From Vibrio tapetis subsp. tapetis (GTDB taxonomy: Bacteria > Pseudomonadota > Gammaproteobacteria > Enterobacterales > Vibrionaceae), in contig NZ_LT960612.1 in assembly GCF_900233005.1 (NCBI RefSeq), positions 682,001-746,000 on the forward strand: a stretch of DNA of 64,000 bases. Reading direction: 5' to 3'. The notes under the pieces are model-generated. The model was not told the origin of the DNA and did no database searches. It worked only from the letters and a program-made list of their open reading frames with translations. How positions within the stretch are numbered: position 1 is the stretch's first letter; each line of letters starts with the position of its first letter. Positions 20,345 through 29,367 of the stretch are shown here, one piece after another. The translations under genes were made by a program, and so were the position numbers.

Positions 20345-20390
20345 ACAGCGGCAGTCTTAGCTCAATGAAGCGATAGCCGCCGCTGTTTTC
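20345..20390. terminator. bidirectional hairpin between VOC and PAP2 genes
   Basis: ACAGCGGC (20345-20352) pairs with GCCGCTGT (20379-20386) across a 26-base loop and is followed by TTTT. It sits between two convergent genes, where a shared terminator is expected. Confidence 0.5.
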
Positions 20391-20413
20391 GATTCCAATT
20401 TGTGCTCTTTTGT

Positions 20414-21190
20414 CTATGCTCTGCTTTTCTTAAACGTAATTCGGCTGATCCAATTTGGTGCTGTGACATTGGGGACTAAGAGGTTTAGCGATGCTGCGCA
20501 TACCAAAGATACCATCACATCCAAAGGCCAATGCATACCAAGCCACAACCTGCTGAATCCGACGCCAACTCCCCAAAAAACCAACAGCGCCATGAGCGTC
20601 TTTTGTTGCTGAGCCAGTAAAAAACCACCCCAAAACATCACACAAATTGCTACAAAAATAGTGTGGCCTGATGGCATCGAGTAATTGGTTTCCCCTTCCC
20701 AGTGCTTCAATCGCCACGGGCTGAATATGTCTTGAGCACTTTCAATGATTAATTCGCGTTGAATGGCATCCTGAGCGTAAAAGGTCTCGGGGGAGTCAAC
20801 TAATTCCGACTGACTCAATTGCAAGGTATAAGGTCTTGGTACTTCAGTGATGTGCTTCATGCCTGTTTTAAGCACAAAACTCAGCACCAGTAACATGCCA
20901 AACTTGGCGTATACCTCAAATAATCTCGGTAGAGGTAAGCGAAAGATTAGCGGCAGTAAACACAAAAGCACCGTGGTGTATAAGAAGCCTTCCTGGCCTG
21001 CCGACATGGTCAGATCGTCCAATATAAAGCCCAAAGTGTTACTGAGTGCAGACGTTAAGTCAGGCGTAGGGATCACTAAGATCATTAAGCCGATTAAGGT
21101 CGTAAGAACGCCTATGGCCATGAATTCGAAACGTTTAGGGGATAAAGACCAGTTCACAATACTTCTTATCGCTTTTTTGAAAGCTGGCAA
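20414..21190 (-). CDS. PAP2 superfamily phosphatase (PgpB-like)
   Basis: A 258-residue membrane protein with about six hydrophobic segments. It carries the three PAP2 signatures in order: KHITEVPRPY (K-x6-RP, about residue 113), SMPSGHTIFVA (PSGH, about 172) and SRLWLGMHWPLDV (SR-x5-H-x3-D, about 211). Such enzymes dephosphorylate lipid phosphates, for example phosphatidylglycerol phosphate or undecaprenyl pyrophosphate, at the periplasmic face of the inner membrane. The actual substrate cannot be read from sequence. It is a single gene, convergent with the VOC gene. Confidence 0.9.
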   Translation of the reverse strand: MPAFKKAIRSIVNWSLSPKRFEFMAIGVLTTLIGLMILVIPTPDLTSALSNTLGFILDDLTMSAGQEGFLYTTVLLCLLPLIFRLPLPRLFEVYAKFGMLLVLSFVLKTGMKHITEVPRPYTLQLSQSELVDSPETFYAQDAIQRELIIESAQDIFSPWRLKHWEGETNYSMPSGHTIFVAICVMFWGGFLLAQQQKTLMALLVFWGVGVGFSRLWLGMHWPLDVMVSLVCAASLNLLVPNVTAPNWISRITFKKSRA

Positions 21191-21290
21191 TCATACCTTA
21201 AGGAGAAGATACAAAGTTAGCATTAGGTCAAACTCGCAAAAAATTTAGAGATTTAGAGATTTAGAAATTGAAAGAGGTAAAGGCTTATCG

Positions 21291-21358
21291 GGACAGGCAC
21301 GTTAGGGAGAGTTCCTGAGTGCCTGTCCTTTGAAGCAGGGACATTAAAGGACAGGCAT
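21291..21358. repeat. REP palindrome cluster upstream of RAYT
   Basis: GGACAGGCAC (21291-21300) faces its perfect reverse complement GTGCCTGTCC (21319-21328), making a ten-base-pair stem. A third copy, AAAGGACAGGCAT, lies at 21346-21358. The same ten-base word recurs downstream of the transposase and near 32.8 and 34.5 kb. Together with the adjacent tyrosine transposase this identifies a REP/BIME family. Confidence 0.8.
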
Positions 21359-21498
21359 CTTAAGGACTGAGTAATTTATAAACCTCTCAATTTCATCTTT
21401 GTCTTGCTGGCGTCGAGGTTTCATACATCCGTCGTTCACCGTCAGATGTTCTGCACTACTATGGGCTTAATTCATCTTAGATAAGCATCCAAATCAAC

Positions 21499-22464
21499 AT
21501 GACCATACCTCGAAAACAACAAATATGCTTGGAAACGACCCGTTATTATCACTGCACGGTTCGATGCGTCAGGCGTGGGTTTCTGTGCGGGTTTGATCGA
21601 GTCACCAATACGAATTATGAGCACCGTAGAGTCTGGCTAGAGCAGAGACTACAACAGGTCGCGAGTGTCTATTGCATTAAATTATGCTCCTACGCCGTGA
21701 TGGATAATCACTATCACACGGTTGTCTATATTGATAAAGAGCAGGCCCTAAAATTATCTGATGAAGAAGTGATAAGGCGCTGGAATATTTTGCACCACCT
21801 ACCAGTATTGATGAAAAAACGTTTGGAAGGTGTAGAGCTAACCAAGGCTGAATTAGCGAGCGCGAGGCGAACGGTAGAGATTTGGAGAAAGCGCCTTTTC
21901 GGCCTAGATTGGTTTATGAAGGAAGTGAACCTTTATATGTCAAAAAGGGCAAATAAAGAAGACCAATGCACTGGTCACTTCTGGGAGAGCAGATTTAAAA
22001 GCCAAGCACTGTTAGACGAAAAAGGACTGCTGAGTGCTATGGTATATGATGAACTGAACCCCGTACGAAGCAAGTCATCTAGTACGCCTGAGCAATCTCC
22101 GCATATCTCTCTTAAGGAGCGGATCAAAGAGTTAAAAAATAATGGTCAACGCTTACCTTGTATGCACCCGTTTATGGATTCTGCTAAGCATTTAGATGCC
22201 GCACATGTGCCTTATAACTTACTAGATTATATCGAATTGGTAGATTGGACGGGCCGCCAGCTTCGCGCCGACAAAAGAGGATATATCGATGATCACCTAC
22301 CTCCCATACTGAGCCGAATCAGCTTCACGAAACAAGATTGGCTTCGTATTATCACCCAGTTAGAGCGGCCTAGAGCGGTAATGATAGGCACAACTCAAAT
22401 GATAAAATTGATAGCGAGAAACAAAGGTCAAACTCGAACATCTGGCTACGCACTGCCAGATTAA
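21499..22464 (+). CDS. REP-associated tyrosine transposase (RAYT, Y1_Tnp)
   Basis: A 321-residue HUH-superfamily single-strand transposase. The metal-binding HUH motif is HYH in YAVMDNHYHTVVYID (about residues 67-81). The likely catalytic tyrosine is in VNLYMSKRANK (about residue 152), followed by the family motifs GHFWESRFKSQAL and YDELNPVRS. RAYTs are domesticated relatives of IS200 TnpA that recognise REP hairpins and are thought to spread them. Here REP palindromes sit on both sides (21291-21358 and 22667-22712), the standard RAYT arrangement. The gene looks intact. Confidence 0.88.
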   Translation: MTIPRKQQICLETTRYYHCTVRCVRRGFLCGFDRVTNTNYEHRRVWLEQRLQQVASVYCIKLCSYAVMDNHYHTVVYIDKEQALKLSDEEVIRRWNILHHLPVLMKKRLEGVELTKAELASARRTVEIWRKRLFGLDWFMKEVNLYMSKRANKEDQCTGHFWESRFKSQALLDEKGLLSAMVYDELNPVRSKSSSTPEQSPHISLKERIKELKNNGQRLPCMHPFMDSAKHLDAAHVPYNLLDYIELVDWTGRQLRADKRGYIDDHLPPILSRISFTKQDWLRIITQLERPRAVMIGTTQMIKLIARNKGQTRTSGYALPD

Positions 22465-22666
22465 CTCACGCCGACGTACACCGAGTAAGCAAGCTTCCCC
22501 TATACTGTATAGCCAGTAGAGTTTGTGTGCGTGCCGAACACACTTTAGAAGAGGGGGCTCGCAGAAGTTGACCATCAGAGCATGTGACGCCTACATTTCG
22601 AGGAGAGGTCTAATAGCTAAGGCGAATTATCGAGATAAGGTGGGGTTAGTGTTCATGGAAATCATT

Positions 22667-22712
22667 CAAAGGACAGGCATATTAGGTTGGCTTTTAAGAT
22701 GCCTGTCCTTTG
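22667..22712. repeat. REP palindrome downstream of RAYT
   Basis: CAAAGGACAGGCAT (22667-22680) and ATGCCTGTCCTTTG (22699-22712) form a perfect 14-base-pair inverted repeat with an 18-base loop. It is the longest copy in the window and lies between the transposase and the convergent DUF445 gene, where it may also act as a terminator. Confidence 0.85.
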
Positions 22713-22731
22713 ATGTTACTTATGAGTTGGG

Positions 22732-23436
22732 TTATGCGATGAACGACGAGATAACGCCGATGATGCCACCAAATATACCGCCCCAGACGACAAGCCAGCC
22801 TAGATGCGCCTTAATCATGTCTTGCACCATACTCTTAACGAGCTGAGGTGTAAGCTCGTTTAAGCGCTGGTCAATGATGTTTTCAATGTTGCTTTCAATT
22901 TCACCCAGCATTTCAGGCTGTTCAAGTTGTTCTTTTAGGGCGTCTTTAATTGCGTCGCTTTTGCTGATATCAATCACGGATTCTTTCATTTTTTCAATGA
23001 AAGGTGCCTTCAAGGGCTCCAGAGCTTCAGAACCACCAAACATCGCAAGCATGCTGCCAAATTGAGAGTTATTAATGACGTCCACTAATGAATCGTAAGT
23101 GGTTTCAAAATCAATCTTCTCGATGATGGGCTCAAGGTTCAGCGCTTTGCCGGCGTCCATTTCTTTACTTAAAAAACGGTCGATGTTCTCGTTGGTGAAA
23201 AACTGCTGCATCATCAGGGTCTTAATTGCAGCCTTGAACTCTTCAAAGCGAGCAGGAATGACGCCTGAACCATATAAGCCGGGAACCTTCTCAAACAACA
23301 TATGAATCGCTAGCCAGTTGGTGATAGCGCCAGAAAAAGCGAACAGCCCTGCGTAAAGAGCCAGTTGATTGCCACTTACGTAGCCCGCGACAAGCAGAGA
23401 CAGGGCAACGAGGTTGGTGATTAAGCTTTTGTTCAT
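22732..23436 (-). CDS. DUF445 family membrane protein
   Basis: A protein of 234 residues from the ATG at 23436 (MNKSLITNLVALSLL). A longer frame to 23499 begins with a segment unlike the family. It has a hydrophobic N-terminus with two membrane segments, then the family motif SGAITNWLAIHMLFEKVPGL, a long amphipathic helical body, and a C-terminal membrane segment (LGWLVVWGGIFGGIIGVISS). DUF445/YheB-like proteins have no established biochemical function. It is a single gene between the REP element and the phosphonate operon. Confidence 0.85.
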   Translation of the reverse strand: MNKSLITNLVALSLLVAGYVSGNQLALYAGLFAFSGAITNWLAIHMLFEKVPGLYGSGVIPARFEEFKAAIKTLMMQQFFTNENIDRFLSKEMDAGKALNLEPIIEKIDFETTYDSLVDVINNSQFGSMLAMFGGSEALEPLKAPFIEKMKESVIDISKSDAIKDALKEQLEQPEMLGEIESNIENIIDQRLNELTPQLVKSMVQDMIKAHLGWLVVWGGIFGGIIGVISSFIA

Positions 23437-23499
23437 GATAGCCAAAGTGAGTGATAGAAATAATGGCTGGAATTGTAGGCAAAATAGGTGCAATTGCAA

Positions 23500-23522
23500 A
23501 GGGCTCCGTTAATGGGAGCCCT
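23500..23522 (-). terminator. terminator of the phnW-pbfA-phnX operon
   Basis: AGGGCTCC and GGAGCCCT form an eight-base-pair stem with a short loop. On the minus strand it is followed by TTTG, and it lies 31 bp after the phnX stop. Confidence 0.7.
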
Positions 23523-23553
23523 GATTAATGCCGGAATGAGGCTTAAGAGCAGG

Positions 23554-24378
23554 TTAAGGGCGCTCGCCCTGCAATAAACGTTTTTCGATATCAGCCATGA
23601 CTTCTGGTAGATCAGAAATGGTGTCTATTAGGTAATGGGGGGTCGACTTGCTTAGTTTGGTGCGTGCTTTCTCACGAGCTAAACCAAGCGTTGCTTCATT
23701 GGCATCCAAGTATTCTTGATACGTGAGTCCCGCTTCATTACCTGAAAGCAATAAGCCGACTGTCCACATACCAGCATTGTGGCCTTCATCAATGCCAGGT
23801 GCGGCATCATCTACTTTGACACAAGCGCCGACGTTATTTGCTCCAAGCTCAATGACGTTCTTAAGCGCCATGTGTGGTGCTGGTCGGCCACCGTGTGGTA
23901 GGTCGTCCGTTGCGACAACGTAATCTGGCTTGTAACCGTAATCGGCTGCGACAGGAATGAGTACATTCATCACTTGGCGTGGGTAGCCAGAGCATGACCC
24001 AATCTTAATGCCTTTATCTTTTAGATTATTCACCACTTCCACTGCGTTCAAAATAGGCTCTGCGTGATCGGCCACTTTGGCTTTTTGCAAAGGCATGAAG
24101 GTTGCGTAGATGCGGTCGATGTCATTATTGTCCATCGAACGGCTGAACTGAGCTTGCCAGCGAGCATCGACAGAAGGCAGTTTGCCGACTGCTTGAATGT
24201 GATCCCATTTTCCAAGACCCATTGGGACACGAGCTTCTTCAAGGCTAATATCAAAATCAAATTCAGTTTTGAACGCTTCAACAAAAATAGACGTTGGCGC
24301 GAATGAACCGAAATCGACAATGGTTCCAGCCCAGTCAAAAATTACAGCTTGGATCGGGCTTTTAGATGAATCAGACAT
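23554..24378 (-). CDS. phnX: PhnX, phosphonoacetaldehyde hydrolase
   Basis: A HAD-superfamily enzyme that cleaves the C-P bond of phosphonoacetaldehyde to acetaldehyde and phosphate. The HAD motif with its nucleophile aspartate is [13 protein letters not shown] near the N-terminus. The lysine expected to form the Schiff base lies in MGLGKWDHI (about residue 53). The later motif [12 protein letters not shown] supplies the acidic residues. The ATG at 24378 gives 274 residues and overlaps the upstream stop by eight bases (ATGTCTGA), implying translational coupling. A longer frame to 24405 would run far into the upstream gene. It is the last gene of the operon. Confidence 0.95.
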   Translation of the reverse strand: MSDSSKSPIQAVIFDWAGTIVDFGSFAPTSIFVEAFKTEFDFDISLEEARVPMGLGKWDHIQAVGKLPSVDARWQAQFSRSMDNNDIDRIYATFMPLQKAKVADHAEPILNAVEVVNNLKDKGIKIGSCSGYPRQVMNVLIPVAADYGYKPDYVVATDDLPHGGRPAPHMALKNVIELGANNVGACVKVDDAAPGIDEGHNAGMWTVGLLLSGNEAGLTYQEYLDANEATLGLAREKARTKLSKSTPHYLIDTISDLPEVMADIEKRLLQGERP

Positions 24379-25735
24379 GTTTGAATTCCTTACATACGTT
24401 TTCAATCGCTTGCTCGAAAATAGCCAGCGCTTGTGTGAGTTGTTCTCGGGTGATGATTAATGGAGGGCTGAGTTGGATAACATTGCCCTGAGAAACTTTA
24501 AAGCTAAGTCCTTGATTAAGGCATTGATAGAGCACCGCTTCCGCTTCGTCAAAAGCCCGTTGTTTGCTGACTTGGTTTGTGACCAGTTCCACTCCCCAAA
24601 GTAGGCCAATGCCACGTACGTCACCAATGATTGGGTATTTTTCTTTCATAGCCAGCAAGGATGTTTTAACGAATTCGCTGTCTTGGCGTACTTTAGCGAG
24701 CAGATTTTCTTGTTCAATCACTTCCATGGTGGCCAGTGCGGCCGCGCAGCCGATAGGGCTTTTTTCATGGGTGTAATGACCCAACGATATTTGCGCTGCG
24801 GTGTTGTATTTGTCTTTGGTGACCATGGCAGCGATAGGCACTAAACCACCGCCAAACCCTTTACCAATACACAAGATATCTGGATCGATATCAAAGGCTT
24901 GGTGGGTAAACCATTCACCACTGCGACCCATGCCATTTGGAATGTCATCAATGATCAACATGACGTTGTGTTTGTCGCAAATTTCTCTAATGCGTTGCCA
25001 GTAGGCTTTGCTTGGCACCTGTACATCGGTATTGCGAACGGCTTCCGCAATGAAAACGCCGATGCCGCCTTCTTTTTCGATAACGTATTCAAGGTAATCG
25101 GCATAGTGAACGTCACTGCCATCTTGAGAAGGCAGTGCTCCTCGGTAGCTCACCGCGGGTGGAATTCGTTCAACGCCAGCCATGAGTGGCCCCATGCCTT
25201 CTCTGAAACAGGCTTCACCGCCAACAGAAATGGCATCCAGTGATGCGCCGTGAAATGAATCCCACAGGGAGACGACTTTATAATTACCCGTGATATGACG
25301 AGCCAGCTTTAACGCCATGCCAATTACCGAAGTCCCACCCGGAGCAAACAGCACACGATTAAGCTCACCACCGCAAATGTCGCTGAGCTTTTCAGCGCAA
25401 GCAATGGCGGTTTGGTTGGTAAAGCGTCTTGGTGAAAATGGCAAGTCGGCCATTTGCTGTTGCACGCGTTGTAACACGTGAGGGTGGCCATAACCGAGTT
25501 GGTGTACGTTATTGCCGTGAAAATCCATGTATTGCTTGCCTGCCGCATCTTGCAAATAAATACCTTCGGCCCCGGTTAACGCGTCGAGGCACGGCGTTGA
25601 CATGGCTTGATGAAGGAACACCTTTGCATCGCGCTCTAGCAAGGTTTGGGTGGTTGGGTCTTGAATAGATTCGCTCCATTCTTGCCTCGCTGGCGTGGTG
25701 TTGATGTCACCTTCACTTTTAAAATGAGTGCTCAT
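24371..25735 (-). CDS. pbfA: PbfA-type (R)-1-hydroxy-2-aminoethylphosphonate ammonia-lyase
   Basis: A 454-residue fold-type I PLP enzyme that looks like a class III aminotransferase. The PLP lysine is in [12 protein letters not shown] (about residue 290), the aspartate that binds the pyridine nitrogen in [14 protein letters not shown], and the phosphate-binding region in [14 protein letters not shown]. It lies between phnW and phnX with overlapping ends on both sides. Proteins of this type in Vibrio phn clusters were shown to be the lyase PbfA, which turns (R)-1-hydroxy-AEP into phosphonoacetaldehyde and so widens the PhnW/PhnX route. The assignment rests on this context and family resemblance; a transaminase role is the alternative. 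Confidence 0.8.
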   Translation of the reverse strand: MSTHFKSEGDINTTPARQEWSESIQDPTTQTLLERDAKVFLHQAMSTPCLDALTGAEGIYLQDAAGKQYMDFHGNNVHQLGYGHPHVLQRVQQQMADLPFSPRRFTNQTAIACAEKLSDICGGELNRVLFAPGGTSVIGMALKLARHITGNYKVVSLWDSFHGASLDAISVGGEACFREGMGPLMAGVERIPPAVSYRGALPSQDGSDVHYADYLEYVIEKEGGIGVFIAEAVRNTDVQVPSKAYWQRIREICDKHNVMLIIDDIPNGMGRSGEWFTHQAFDIDPDILCIGKGFGGGLVPIAAMVTKDKYNTAAQISLGHYTHEKSPIGCAAALATMEVIEQENLLAKVRQDSEFVKTSLLAMKEKYPIIGDVRGIGLLWGVELVTNQVSKQRAFDEAEAVLYQCLNQGLSFKVSQGNVIQLSPPLIITREQLTQALAIFEQAIENVCKEFKHV

Positions 25736-26841
25736 TATGCGCCTACCTGCCAGTACATAGCGTGTTGAATGGCTTCAATGAGGCGTTCAATATCAGTGGG
25801 ATAGACTTCACCAATATTACCAATTCGGAAGCAATCGGCATTGGACACCTTGCCAGGGTAGATAACAAAGCCTTGCTCTTTTAAACGCTCATAAAAGACG
25901 TTGAATTGATAATCTGGGTGAGTCGGTGAATAGAAAGAAGTAATGATTGGTGAGTGTAATGACTCGTCCAGTAGTGGCGTAAAGCCTAGCGCCTTCATGC
26001 CGGCAACTAAGGTGGTTTGATTCGCCTTATATCGATTGGCGCGGGCTTCTATGCCACCTTCATGCTCTAACTCTAGAAGTGCTTGGTGAAACGCTCGTAC
26101 CGTATGAGTCGGAGACGTAAAGCGCCACTTACCGTTGTTTTGCTCCATGCACTGCCATTGGTCAAACAAGTCTAGGCTTAGCGAGCGAGCAAGGCCTTGG
26201 CATTTTTCCAACTCAGATTGCTTAGCGATAACAAAGCCAAAACCAGGAACGCCTTGAATGCACTTGTTGGCTGAGCTAATCATAAAGTCGACGCCTAGCT
26301 CACCGATGTCCATTGGTATGCCGCCAAAGCTCGACATGGCATCTAAAATGACTTTTTTATCGTGCTTTTTCGCCATGGCTGCGATGGGCTCAATTGGGTT
26401 GAGCATGCCGGTGGTCGTTTCACAATGCACAATGGCAACGTGAGTGATGTCGGTATCCATGGCCAGTGTGGTTTCCATTTCGTTCAAGTCTGGCTGTGAT
26501 GTCTCACCAGGGGAAACCACACGGCATGGAATGTTGAGTACGTCTGCAATTTGGGCAATGCGTGCGCCATAAGCGCCATTATCAACCACTAATAGTTTGC
26601 CATTGTTATCAATAACACTACCAATCGTGGCTTCAACTGACGCTGTGCCACTGCCTTGCATAAGTACGCTGGTATAGCCGTGTTGTTGCGTGGCTAGGGC
26701 AACTAATTTAGAGCGAATGACTTCAACAACGTCGATATTGTATTCATCATCCCAAGTACACCAGTCTTTGAGCATTGCGTTTCGCACCGTGCTTGATGTA
26801 GACAGAGGACCAGGTGTTAGCAGCAAATATTCGTTCTTCAT
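25735..26841 (-). CDS. phnW: PhnW, 2-aminoethylphosphonate:pyruvate transaminase
   Basis: Converts AEP plus pyruvate to phosphonoacetaldehyde plus alanine. The 368-residue protein has the family start ([18 protein letters not shown]) and the PLP lysine in [19 protein letters not shown] (about residue 194). The cofactor-ring aspartate is in [11 protein letters not shown] and the conserved C-terminal block is [20 protein letters not shown]. The stop overlaps the pbfA start by one base (TAATG). It is first in the operon, and a palindrome proposed as a PhnR site lies 18 bp upstream of its start. Confidence 0.95.
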   Translation of the reverse strand: MKNEYLLLTPGPLSTSSTVRNAMLKDWCTWDDEYNIDVVEVIRSKLVALATQQHGYTSVLMQGSGTASVEATIGSVIDNNGKLLVVDNGAYGARIAQIADVLNIPCRVVSPGETSQPDLNEMETTLAMDTDITHVAIVHCETTTGMLNPIEPIAAMAKKHDKKVILDAMSSFGGIPMDIGELGVDFMISSANKCIQGVPGFGFVIAKQSELEKCQGLARSLSLDLFDQWQCMEQNNGKWRFTSPTHTVRAFHQALLELEHEGGIEARANRYKANQTTLVAGMKALGFTPLLDESLHSPIITSFYSPTHPDYQFNVFYERLKEQGFVIYPGKVSNADCFRIGNIGEVYPTDIERLIEAIQHAMYWQVGA

Positions 26842-26858
26842 TATCGGATCTCTTTATT

Positions 26859-26872
26859 TTGGACTATACCAA
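26859..26872. promoter_or_regulatory. candidate PhnR operator before phnW
   Basis: TTGGACTATACCAA is one of three closely similar 14-bp palindromes in this locus (others at 27047 and 28221). It resembles the TGGT-N4-ACCA operators known for HutC-type GntR regulators such as PhnF. Confidence 0.6.
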
Positions 26873-27046
26873 TTTGATAGTAATACCTTAGCAAGGGATT
26901 CCGATTGAAAAAAGACGTTCCGATTCAATTTCACAAAACTTTCATATAGCAAATTGATTAAGCGTGTTCTTAATTAATCTGTCGTAAAACTGCCACATTC
27001 GTTTCATGTTTTCGTCATCTAAAGGCGGTAATTTGATTCTCGTCAA

Positions 27047-27060
27047 CTGGTACATACCAA
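27047..27060. promoter_or_regulatory. candidate PhnR operator before phnS
   Basis: CTGGTACATACCAA lies 20 bp before the proposed start of the AEP-binding protein gene. It matches the sites at 26859 and 28221 (shared pattern TGG-N5-ATACCAA or close variants). Confidence 0.6.
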
Positions 27061-27080
27061 ACAATCAACTGGAGATGATG

Positions 27081-28088
27081 ATGAAAAACCGTTTGATGAA
27101 AGGCTCATTGGCCGCGATCGTTGCTTTACTCGCTACACAAGCTCATGCAGCACAAGAAGTAACGGTGTATACCGCATTTGAGACGGATATCCTTGCTAAA
27201 TACAAAGCGGCATTTGAGAAAGAGAACCCAGATATTGAAATTAAATGGGTTCGTGATTCTACGGGCATCATGACTGCGAAATTGTTAGCTGAACAAAATA
27301 ACCCTCGCGCCGAAGTCGTGTGGGGTTTGGCCGGGTCTTCGATGGCATTATTAAAAGACAAAGGCATCCTTAAACCTTATACACCTGCGGGTGTAGAAGC
27401 ACTTCGCCCAAGCTTGAATGATCCACAAAGTGGGCAAGCATGGTATGGAAATGATGCGTTTTTCAATGCGGTTTGTTTCAACGACATTGTGGCAAAGCAG
27501 CTTAACTTGCCGAAACCAACATCATGGGAAGATCTGACTAAGCCAATCTATAAAGGTCATATTGCTATGCCAAACCCAGCGTCGTCGGGTACAGGCTACA
27601 TGCAGGTATCGGCTTGGTTACAAAACATGGGTGAAGACCAAGCTTGGGATTACATGCGCAAGCTGGATAACAATATTGCTCATTACACTCACTCTGGCTC
27701 TAAACCATGTGTTCAAGCGGGTATGGGAGAGGTGGCGATTGGTATTTCAATGGCGACACGTGGCGCTAAGTTAAAAACGCAAGGTGCGCCATTGTCGGTG
27801 ATTTTACCTAAAGGGATTGGCTGGGAATCTGAAGCGGTTGGCCTCGTTAAGCCAAGTGCCGCAGCGAAGCGCGTTGTCGATTGGTCGGTATCGAAAAATG
27901 CCAACCAACTTTACATTGAAAGCTACCCTGTGGTGGGTCATAAGGATGTGTCTAAAACCGTCGCCAATTACCCAGATGTTGATAAGTCGATGGCGAAAAT
28001 GGACTTTGCTCGCATGGGCAGTGAGCGTGCTAACGTATTGAAAACATGGTCTGATAAGTTCGATTCAAAGTCAGAGCCTAAGTCTTAA
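27081..28088 (+). CDS. phnS2: AEP ABC transporter, periplasmic binding protein
   Basis: A 335-residue solute-binding protein. The ribosome site GGAG at 27071-27074 favours the ATG at 27081, from which a clean signal peptide follows (MKNRLMKGSLAAIVALLATQ, cleavage after AHA). A frame to 27006 adds 25 unlikely residues. The mature start EVTVYTAFETDILAKYKAAF and the block PNPASSGTGYMQVSAWLQNM are typical of the Fbp/ThiB-like family that includes PhnS2 (AEP binding). The divergent phnW and the following importer genes support AEP as ligand. Confidence 0.9.
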   Translation: MKNRLMKGSLAAIVALLATQAHAAQEVTVYTAFETDILAKYKAAFEKENPDIEIKWVRDSTGIMTAKLLAEQNNPRAEVVWGLAGSSMALLKDKGILKPYTPAGVEALRPSLNDPQSGQAWYGNDAFFNAVCFNDIVAKQLNLPKPTSWEDLTKPIYKGHIAMPNPASSGTGYMQVSAWLQNMGEDQAWDYMRKLDNNIAHYTHSGSKPCVQAGMGEVAIGISMATRGAKLKTQGAPLSVILPKGIGWESEAVGLVKPSAAAKRVVDWSVSKNANQLYIESYPVVGHKDVSKTVANYPDVDKSMAKMDFARMGSERANVLKTWSDKFDSKSEPKS

Positions 28089-28153
28089 TCTCGATGAAAG
28101 TGCGAGCGCCATTAACACCATATTTGGTCAGTCACTATTGAATTAATAGGCAA

Positions 28154-28182
28154 TAAAGGAAGGTTTCGGCCTTCCTTTTTTC
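28154..28182 (+). terminator. hairpin between phnS and phnT
   Basis: AAGGAAGG and CCTTCCTT form a stem around TTTCGG and run into six T residues. It probably ends or attenuates the binding-protein transcript, so that the binding protein is made in excess over the membrane parts. Confidence 0.8.
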
Positions 28183-28220
28183 ATGGTTTGTCATGTACCT
28201 GACATAATTGATTACTAGTA

Positions 28221-28234
28221 TTGGTGTATACCAA
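28221..28234. promoter_or_regulatory. candidate PhnR operator before phnT
   Basis: TTGGTGTATACCAA is the most symmetric copy of the 14-bp motif, 20 bp upstream of the ATPase start and after the phnS terminator. A separate regulated promoter for the permease genes is therefore plausible. Confidence 0.62.
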
Positions 28235-28254
28235 TTAAAGAGTTTGACGAGACA

Positions 28255-29346
28255 ATGAATCAACCTTATTTGAACATCAATAACCTAACCAAAAAATTTG
28301 GCCAGTTTAGTGCATTGAAAGAAATTTCTTTGGCCATTAAGCAAGGTGAATTTGTGAGTTTCCTCGGCCCGTCTGGATGCGGTAAAACGACACTATTACG
28401 TGCGATTGCAGGCCTAGACTTACCGACCACAGGTGAAATATTCCAATCAGGTCAAGATACGACGTTCTTGCCCCCGGAAAAACGCGATTTTGGTATCGTT
28501 TTCCAGTCCTACGCTCTATTCCCAAATTTAACCGTGGAAGAAAACATTGCCGTTGGGCTTAAAAATCAAGGTATGTCGAATCAACAAGCGTTAAGCAAAG
28601 TTGCCGAGTGGCTTGAAACTATCGGCTTGCCGACGTCGGGTCAAAAGTACCCCAATCAATTGTCGGGTGGACAACAGCAGCGCGTAGCATTGGCACGGGC
28701 GCTGGCTCTTTCTCCCGGTTTATTGTTGCTCGATGAACCTCTTTCTGCGTTAGACGCCAAAGTACGTACCCACTTACGAGACGAAATCTGTCAATTGCAA
28801 CGCAAATTGGGCATTACCACCATCATGGTGACGCACGATCAGGAAGAAGCTTTGTCGATGGCCGATCGTATTGTGGTCATGAACCACGGAGTGATCGAGC
28901 AAGTAGGCACTCCCCAGGAGATTTACCAAAAGCCAGCCAGCCGATTCGTGGCGCAATTTGTTGGCAGCATGAACTTCATTCCAACGTCACTAGTGAATAG
29001 CAAACAAATGCGTATAGCCGAAAGCCTATTTGGTGCGATGCCCTTAGATAACTTTACCCCGAACACGGGAGAGCAGTTTGATTTGGCGGTTCGTCCCGAA
29101 AGCATAGACTTGTTCCCGCACGATCAATTGGGCATTCCAGCGAAGATACTGGGCATTGAATTTCAAGGAGCCTGTTATCGGATGGAGTGCCAACTGCAAT
29201 TTGAGGCGATGGCACCGTCTATTTATGTTGATGTCGCAATAAATAGAGCTCAGCAGCTCAACTTTAAAGTGGGTGATATCTGTCGAATGCAAATTCAGCA
29301 AGAGCAAGTGCGAGGTTATGAAAAACCACGCCAGAGCGCCGCGTAG
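28255..29346 (+). CDS. phnT2: AEP ABC transporter, ATP-binding protein
   Basis: A 363-residue ABC ATPase. Walker A is [16 protein letters not shown] (about residue 38), the Q-loop FQSYALFPN, the signature [20 protein letters not shown], and Walker [16 protein letters not shown]. The switch histidine is in [14 protein letters not shown]. The C-terminal 110 residues form a TOBE-like regulatory domain ending [10 protein letters not shown]. The downstream permease starts within about 20 bp, so the two are surely co-transcribed. The family and the phn neighbours indicate 2-aminoethylphosphonate uptake. Confidence 0.93.
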   Translation: MNQPYLNINNLTKKFGQFSALKEISLAIKQGEFVSFLGPSGCGKTTLLRAIAGLDLPTTGEIFQSGQDTTFLPPEKRDFGIVFQSYALFPNLTVEENIAVGLKNQGMSNQQALSKVAEWLETIGLPTSGQKYPNQLSGGQQQRVALARALALSPGLLLLDEPLSALDAKVRTHLRDEICQLQRKLGITTIMVTHDQEEALSMADRIVVMNHGVIEQVGTPQEIYQKPASRFVAQFVGSMNFIPTSLVNSKQMRIAESLFGAMPLDNFTPNTGEQFDLAVRPESIDLFPHDQLGIPAKILGIEFQGACYRMECQLQFEAMAPSIYVDVAINRAQQLNFKVGDICRMQIQQEQVRGYEKPRQSAA

Positions 29347-29367
29347 GAAATGCAAATGGAATCTGTT

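Noticed and set aside
20847..21248. 133-codon plus-strand frame opposite the PAP2 gene
   Set aside because: It is antisense to a well-supported membrane phosphatase with intact motifs.
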